Of a DNA stretch of 64,000 bases, positions 62,343-64,000 are shown one piece after another; positions within the stretch are counted from its first letter, which is position 1; each line of letters starts with the position of its first letter. Both the position numbers and the translations under genes were made by a program. Below the pieces are notes generated by a model, which saw only the letters and a list, made by a program, of their open reading frames with translations, made no database searches and was not told the origin of the DNA. Source of the stretch: Clostridium manihotivorum (lineage in GTDB: Bacteria; Bacillota; Clostridia; Clostridiales; Clostridiaceae); contig NZ_CP025746.1 of the NCBI RefSeq assembly GCF_004015185.1, positions 1,877,776-1,941,775 on the forward strand. Reading direction: 5' to 3'.

Positions 62343-62381
62343 AAAAAATCGCTAATACGACTAATGTATTGGCGATTTTTT
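62343..62381 (+). terminator. terminator of gpr
   Basis: AAAAAATCGCTAATAC (62343-62358) with GTATTGGCGATTTTTT (62366-62381), one G-T pair, 7-base loop. Confidence 0.93.
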
Positions 62382-62457
62382 CATTAAATAACTAGCAATT
62401 TTACATAACATAATTTAAATATCTTTCTCATATAAATTATATGAGGAGGGGATGAAT

Positions 62458-63540
62458 TTGTATTATAATAGGAGGAGAAGTAATGAACATAGCTCTTTAA
62501 AATTTATGCTTTTTATGATAGTTTGTTTAGCCTTAGTAGTGGTGGTATTGTTTACTAATATGAGGACAGCTTTAATAAAGGATTCCTATCTTTATATAAA
62601 AGCTATAGAGAAATCTATACCTTACTTTGGTACAAATGTACAAGCTACTAATGACAAAAGCGAAAAAAGTGAATCTTTTAGGGATCTTATCTACGATAAA
62701 ATAACCAATGGCCTAATGAACCCATCAAATCTATTGGCTGAGGAGATACCTTACTTCAATTTAGCCAGCGGCAATGAAAAAGAATATAATGAAAACTATG
62801 CATCAATCAATCCATTTAGCCTTTCTGATGGAGCTATAGCTAAGCTTAATCCAGAAGAAAAGCAAGGTACGAATCAGCAGGGAGATAGCGGAACACCAAT
62901 TAAAGTTTCTGCTGCTTTTGATCCAAAGCTTAAGAAACAGCTAAATGAATCCAAACCTGAAGTGCTTATATATCACACTCATACAACAGAAGCCTACAAA
63001 CCAGCAAATTCTGATTCTACAGAAGAAAAATATAGTGTGGTAGGAGTTGGAACTGCTCTTGAAAAGGAGCTTGAGAATTACGGTATTTCTGTAATTCACG
63101 ATAAGACCATGCACAGTATGGTATATAACGACAGTTACTTAAGGTCAGCGGAAACTGTAAAAAAATATTTAGGAAAGTATAACAATTTTAAGTTGATAAT
63201 AGATCTTCATAGAGATTCCACTGAAAATAAAAATGCAACTACCTTGAATATAAATGGTGAAAATGTAGCAAAAATAATGTTTGTTACTGCACAAAATACG
63301 CCTTATTATGATCAGAATAATGGAATAACTGAAAGTTTAAATGATATAAGCAGAAAGCTTTTTCCAGGCTTTTCAAAAGGAATATTGTCCTATAGAAGAG
63401 GAATGAATTCTTTTAATCAAAATTTAAGTAATCACTCTATATTGATAGAGGTTGGTTCTGATATCAATACTTGCGATGAGTCTCAAGGGTCAGCAAAGTA
63501 TGTAGCTAGAGTAATTGCTGAGTATTTGAATAAAAAGTAA
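62458..63540 (+). CDS. spoIIP: stage II sporulation protein P
   Basis: Amidase and endopeptidase that thins septal peptidoglycan during engulfment with SpoIID and SpoIIM. An N-terminal membrane anchor (about residues 16-36, FMLFMIVCLALVVVVLF) and a variable linker precede the amidase_3-like domain: VLIYHTHTTEAYKP (around 176-189, zinc His), LIIDLHRDST (second His), and ILIEVGSDINTCDESQGSA with the catalytic Glu. The TTG at 62458 is chosen because AGGAGGGG (62444-62451) leaves no room for the ATG at 62452; 360 residues. gpr-spoIIP is a common clostridial order. Confidence 0.93.
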   Translation: MYYNRRRSNEHSSLKFMLFMIVCLALVVVVLFTNMRTALIKDSYLYIKAIEKSIPYFGTNVQATNDKSEKSESFRDLIYDKITNGLMNPSNLLAEEIPYFNLASGNEKEYNENYASINPFSLSDGAIAKLNPEEKQGTNQQGDSGTPIKVSAAFDPKLKKQLNESKPEVLIYHTHTTEAYKPANSDSTEEKYSVVGVGTALEKELENYGISVIHDKTMHSMVYNDSYLRSAETVKKYLGKYNNFKLIIDLHRDSTENKNATTLNINGENVAKIMFVTAQNTPYYDQNNGITESLNDISRKLFPGFSKGILSYRRGMNSFNQNLSNHSILIEVGSDINTCDESQGSAKYVARVIAEYLNKK

Positions 63541-63787
63541 TTAATAGATTTTTGATTTTGTTTAAATAACTTCTTGAAATTAAGTGGTCAGTCATCCGAC
63601 GCTTAGATGAGCTTGCGCAAAGAATTAATATGATTTTGTCATATTCCATGGCTAAAATTGTAAACTCACTACGTTCGAACATACAGGTTTACTCTTTAGC
63701 TATTGTAATCTTTATAAACATTTTATATCTGAATTTAAATATAAATAATATAAGATGTTTTGATTTCAAAGAGTAAAGAGTAAAAAA

Positions 63788-63839
63788 TTATGTCGCCTGC
63801 CAGAATTTCTTCACATACGTTCAGAAAAGGCAGATGCGC
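63788..63839 (+). repeat. interspersed intergenic repeat, copy D
   Basis: TTATGTCGCCTGCCAGAATT, then TCTTCACATACGTTCAGAAA and AGGCAGATGCGC. Nearest relative is copy A. CTGCC and GGCAG can pair around the TTTCT/AGAAA stem. A terminator follows directly. Confidence 0.75.
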
Positions 63840-63876
63840 AAAAAAATCACTAATGAAGAGCAATTAGCGATTTTTT
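63840..63876 (+). terminator. terminator after repeat D (3' of spoIIP)
   Basis: AAAAAATCACTAAT (63841-63854) with ATTAGCGATTTTTT (63863-63876), one mismatch, T-run in the right arm. It is 300 bases after spoIIP, so transcripts of that gene may run through the element. Confidence 0.8.
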
Positions 63877-64000
63877 GAGGCCATTCCATCTGAAAAAATC
63901 ATTTAATTCTAGTAGCTCGCTCATATAGCATCTCCTTCATGACCACTTAATTTCAATTATATTATTAAATATAGCTTGAATAAAGTAAATAGTACTGTAG

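Larger units (their letters stand above)
63574..63956. mobile_element. 383-bp element with perfect 17-bp terminal inverted repeats
   Basis: TTGAAATTAAGTGGTCA at 63574-63590 and its exact complement TGACCACTTAATTTCAA at 63940-63956. Pairing continues imperfectly for about 25 more bases (GACGCTTAGATGAGC against GATGCTATATGAGC). No transposase inside. A minus-strand start with AAGGAGAT opens a 24-codon frame (MSELLELNDFFRWNGLKKSL and onward). It contains repeat D and a terminator. Confidence 0.5.
63541..64000. other. 460-base gap at the right edge
   Basis: Apart from the inverted-repeat element, repeat D and its terminator, no gene is seen. GTAAAC (63660-63665) and GTTTAC (63687-63692), and ATATGA/TCATAT around 63630-63646, form further small palindromes. 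Confidence 0.6.

Noticed and set aside
36612..63839. CRISPR array from the repeated ~50-bp units
   Set aside because: The copies are dispersed over 27 kb, single, and not separated by uniform spacers.

Overview
The window is chromosomal DNA from a low-GC, spore-forming, motile Firmicute, most likely Clostridium sensu stricto. The reasons are strong A+T bias, AGGAGG-type ribosome binding sites with frequent TTG/GTG starts, a fused fliR-flhB gene, a MRLYHN-type flagellin just upstream of flgB, and the sporulation gene groups spoIIAA-spoIIAB-sigF, spoVAC-spoVAD-spoVAE and holA-(rpsT)-gpr-spoIIP.

Positions 1-8980 hold a surface-sugar (flagellin glycosylation) cluster and a flagellin gene. It contains the end of a sugar nucleotidyltransferase, a CMP-nonulosonate cytidylyltransferase, a NeuB-type synthase, a HAD phosphatase, an ATP-grasp ligase, a NeuC/LegG-type hydrolysing 2-epimerase, a PIG-L deacetylase, a divergent GT4 glycosyltransferase and a NeuD/PglD-type acyltransferase. 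Together they can make and modify a legionaminic-acid-like sugar. The ATP-grasp ligase and PIG-L deacetylase suggest an amide substitution. A good SigD (sigma-28) promoter lies just before the flagellin gene.

Positions 9413-36447 are one long flagellar operon: flgB-flgC-fliE-fliF-fliG-fliH-fliI-fliJ-fliK-flgD-(flagellar operon protein)-flgE, then an IS1182-type element, then flbD-motA-motB-fliL-fliO-fliP-fliQ-fliR/flhB-flhA-flhF-flhG-pilZ-sigD-swrB-like-small membrane gene-flgF-flgG. Peculiarities are a hook protein enlarged by five tandem repeats, a FlgD with a duplicated domain, a MotB lacking its ion-binding Asp, a small gene with an ATT start, and an IS carrying two terminators that face the operon. 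fliM, fliN/fliY and the che genes are absent here.

Positions 36736-48690 are housekeeping and orphan genes: a CBS/DRTGG pyrophosphatase, a Ca-type P-type ATPase, a conserved hypothetical, a DUF4003 protein, a small membrane protein, deoC, a WG-repeat protein, and a Lon-like protease whose ATPase motifs are destroyed but whose Ser-Lys dyad is intact. A second IS (48778-50468, 9-bp target duplication) sits in the terminator of that protease gene, directly upstream of the spoIIA operon.

Positions 50683-64000 are mainly sporulation and DNA-metabolism genes: spoIIAA-spoIIAB-sigF, spoVAC-spoVAD-spoVAE, a P-type ATPase homologue that has lost the phosphorylated Asp, a comEC-like gene without the beta-lactamase domain, holA, rpsT (minus strand), gpr and spoIIP. 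The non-coding DNA carries a four-copy terminator-linked repeat, a ~95-bp palindromic repeat, and a 383-bp element with 17-bp perfect terminal inverted repeats. No tRNA, rRNA or CRISPR array was seen.
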